Below are positions 6,027-7,853 of a DNA stretch of 7,853 bases, in pieces. The notes beneath the pieces were generated by a model that did not search any database, had not been told where the DNA came from, and was given only the letters and a program-made list of their open reading frames with translations. The translations under genes were made by a program, and so were the position numbers. The DNA is from Flavobacterium sp. (GTDB lineage: Bacteria; Bacteroidota; Bacteroidia; Flavobacteriales; Flavobacteriaceae): positions 1-7,853 of the forward strand of contig SEBM01000166.1 of the NCBI GenBank assembly GCA_004296145.1. Direction: 5' to 3'. The stretch's first letter is position 1. Each line of letters begins with the position of its first letter.

Positions 6027-7853
6027 CACATATTAAGTAATTAATTATTTTAAAGAGTTTAACGGGCTCAAACGGTTTGATAATAATATCATTCATTCCC
6101 GATGAAACTGCTTCGTCTGTTATTTCATCCTTATCAAAAGCAGTCAATGCCACTATTGGCGTTTTTATACCCAACTGACGTATTCTTTTTGTTGTTTCAA
6201 ATCCATTCATAAGCGGCATATTAATATCCATCAGGATAAGATCAAAATATTCGTCATCCAGGATTTGTAGTGCTGCAAAACCATCGTCTACGACTTTGCA
6301 GATATAATTATTTTTCTCAATTATTTTCTTAGTAACAAGCTGATTGATCACATTATCTTCTACAACCAAAATTTTGAAAACTTCATTTGAGGTCAGGTCA
6401 ACCTGAATTTCATCGATAATCTTTTTTGTTTTCACAGGATCACATTCAAAAGGAATTGTAAAAGTAAATGAAGTTCCCTCTCCGATATTGCTTTTCAAAA
6501 TAATATTTGTGTTAAAAAGACCTAATAATCTTTTTACAATACTCAGTCCTAATCCGGTTCCCTGATAGTCTTCATCTTTTCTTCCAACCTGGACAAATTT
6601 CTCAAAAATTTTGGCCTGATCCACAACTGCAATTCCGACGCCATTATCTTTTATCTGAAATTCAAGAAAATAAAATTTCCCTTCAACCTTCATAAGATTT
6701 ATAATTATCTCTACTTCACCATCTTTAGTAAACTTTAAAGCATTACTTACCAGGTTCATAAGGATTTGTGCCAGTCTCAGTTTATCTCCAATTAAATATT
6801 CAGGAATTTCAGAATCAATTGCTATAGAGATTTTATTATTATTTTTTTGCGAAAGAAAAGAAAGCGAATTTTTGATCATCGAAACTTCATCAGAAATATT
6901 AAATGTCAGGCTTTCTAAAATCACTTTATTTTCTTCAATTTTATTTATCTGAAGAAGATCGTTTACTAACGACAATAAATATCTGGCAGAGAATTTTAAA
7001 GAACTTAGATGCTGACTGGTTGACAATTCTTTGTGTTCTTCGAGCAGCATATTTGTTATACCAACGACACCATACAAAGGAGTACGCAATTCGTGGCTTA
7101 TAGTCGAAATAAATTGGGTTTTGAGCAAAGAGGCTTCCTCTGCAATTTCTTTTGCTTTTAAGAGCTCTAAATTGTGTTTCTTTTTAAACCTGATATTTTT
7201 GATTAATGTAATAATCAACAATAACAGAAAAAAGGAAGTTATTACAAACAAAACAACAATTATCCTCGACTTTTTAAGACTTTGATATTGTGAATCTTTT
7301 TCATCTTCAATCTTATCAATCTGCCTTTTATATTCATCCAATTCAAGATTAAAACCAGCTATAGAAGCTTTTTTTATTTTTTCTTCATTATAAATTTGCT
7401 GTGTTATTCGGTTATAAGCAAGCAAATTGACGTATGCTTCTTTGTCTTTTCCAATTTTGGACAGAAATTTTGAATATTCAAGATGCGCATAAGATAAATC
7501 CGGCTTTTCAAGACCGTGCTTTTTTATACTTGTTGCTTTAATAAAATATTCGTTGGCTTTCTCATTTTCTCCTTTATAACTCAAGTACATTCCATTGAGC
7601 ATGTTAGAAACTATGATTGTATCATCATCTCCAAATTTTTGGTTATTGTTTACGAAGTATAAATAAGTATATCCTTTTTTAAATTCACCAATATCAAAAT
7701 AAGACCATGCTAAATTTAGGTTGGTAAAATAAATTTGAGTTGAGTCTTTTATTTCAGTGCTTAATTTGAGTGATTTTTTATAATAATCAATTCCTACTCT
7801 ATATTGTTTTTTTTCAAAGCAATATATATTTCCGAGATTATTATATAGCATAT
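6004..7853 (-). CDS. TPR-containing hybrid sensor histidine kinase/response regulator, N-terminus cut off
   Basis: Membrane-bound two-component sensor that should autophosphorylate on histidine and pass the phosphate to its own receiver domain. The gene runs off the right edge; 615 residues from the ATG at 7851 are readable, but that ATG may be internal. Numbered from it, residues 1-160 hold TPR-like helical repeats, about 165-195 a charged helical linker, and 196-218 a transmembrane segment. HisKA with FISTISHELRTPL follows (phosphoacceptor His253). The ATPase domain shows the N box NLVSNALKF (366-374), G1 DNGVGI (402-407) and G2 GTGLGLS (431-437). The C-terminal receiver (about 492-608) has Glu498/Asp499, phosphoacceptor Asp542 in LMDINMP, Thr570 and Lys592. 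All key residues are intact. There is no HPt or DNA-binding domain, so a separate phosphotransfer protein or regulator is expected. The TPR region is predicted to be periplasmic. The signal is unknown. It overlaps the convergent helicase gene by 4 bases. Confidence 0.93.
   Translation of the reverse strand, partial: MLYNNLGNIYCFEKKQYRVGIDYYKKSLKLSTEIKDSTQIYFTNLNLAWSYFDIGEFKKGYTYLYFVNNNQKFGDDDTIIVSNMLNGMYLSYKGENEKANEYFIKATSIKKHGLEKPDLSYAHLEYSKFLSKIGKDKEAYVNLLAYNRITQQIYNEEKIKKASIAGFNLELDEYKRQIDKIEDEKDSQYQSLKKSRIIVVLFVITSFFLLLLIITLIKNIRFKKKHNLELLKAKEIAEEASLLKTQFISTISHELRTPLYGVVGITNMLLEEHKELSTSQHLSSLKFSARYLLSLVNDLLQINKIEENKVILESLTFNISDEVSMIKNSLSFLSQKNNNKISIAIDSEIPEYLIGDKLRLAQILMNLVSNALKFTKDGEVEIIINLMKVEGKFYFLEFQIKDNGVGIAVVDQAKIFEKFVQVGRKDEDYQGTGLGLSIVKRLLGLFNTNIILKSNIGEGTSFTFTIPFECDPVKTKKIIDEIQVDLTSNEVFKILVVEDNVINQLVTKKIIEKNNYICKVVDDGFAALQILDDEYFDLILMDINMPLMNGFETTKRIRQLGIKTPIVALTAFDKDEITDEAVSSGMNDIIIKPFEPVKLFKIINYLICETKNVGC

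Noticed and set aside
7849..7851. ATG at 7851 as the true start of the histidine kinase
   Set aside because: The reading frame is open to the window edge. The first residues are already in the middle of a TPR-like repeat and no signal peptide precedes them, so the gene almost certainly starts further right.

Overview
The window looks like an ordinary chromosomal segment of a Bacteroidota member, most likely a Flavobacterium-like species. Supporting this are the AT-rich DNA, the absence of Shine-Dalgarno sequences before start codons, several promoters of the TAnnTTTG type (one with a perfect TTG-N19-TAnnTTTG layout), and protein types typical of flavobacteria. No phage, insertion sequence, CRISPR array, tRNA or rRNA gene was seen.

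Layout, left to right. Positions 1 to about 81 (minus) hold most of a small signal recognition particle RNA whose 3' end is cut by the window edge. Its promoter lies back to back with the promoter of a lipoprotein-anchored glutaminyl-peptide cyclotransferase (171-1220, plus). A long imperfect palindrome built from 9-base repeats (1238-1297) fills most of the gap to hutI, imidazolonepropionase (1315-2553, plus). A bidirectional terminator separates hutI from a convergent, unrecognised membrane-anchored coiled-coil protein (2607-3488, minus). That gene is divergent from hutG, formimidoylglutamase (3586-4623, plus). Next come a terminator, a promoter and a 5'-leader stem-loop, then a RhlE-type DEAD-box RNA helicase (4757-6007, plus). 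The helicase converges on, and overlaps by 4 bases, a hybrid sensor histidine kinase/response regulator with a TPR-type sensor region (6004 to beyond the right edge, minus). Both 3' ends share a perfect 16-bp terminator stem.

How the genes work together: HutI and HutG catalyse consecutive steps of histidine breakdown (imidazolonepropionate to formiminoglutamate, then to glutamate and formamide). HutH (histidine ammonia-lyase) and HutU (urocanase) are not in the window, and the two hut genes are separated by the coiled-coil gene on the opposite strand. The remaining genes are housekeeping or regulatory units with no obvious shared pathway.

I did not find a convincing new multi-gene system. 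The parts most worth a second look are the palindromic 9-mer repeat before hutI, the uncharacterised coiled-coil membrane protein, the terminator embedded in two convergent coding regions, and the stem-loop at the expected 5' end of the helicase mRNA. No intergenic stretch exceeds about 170 bases, and each is accounted for below.
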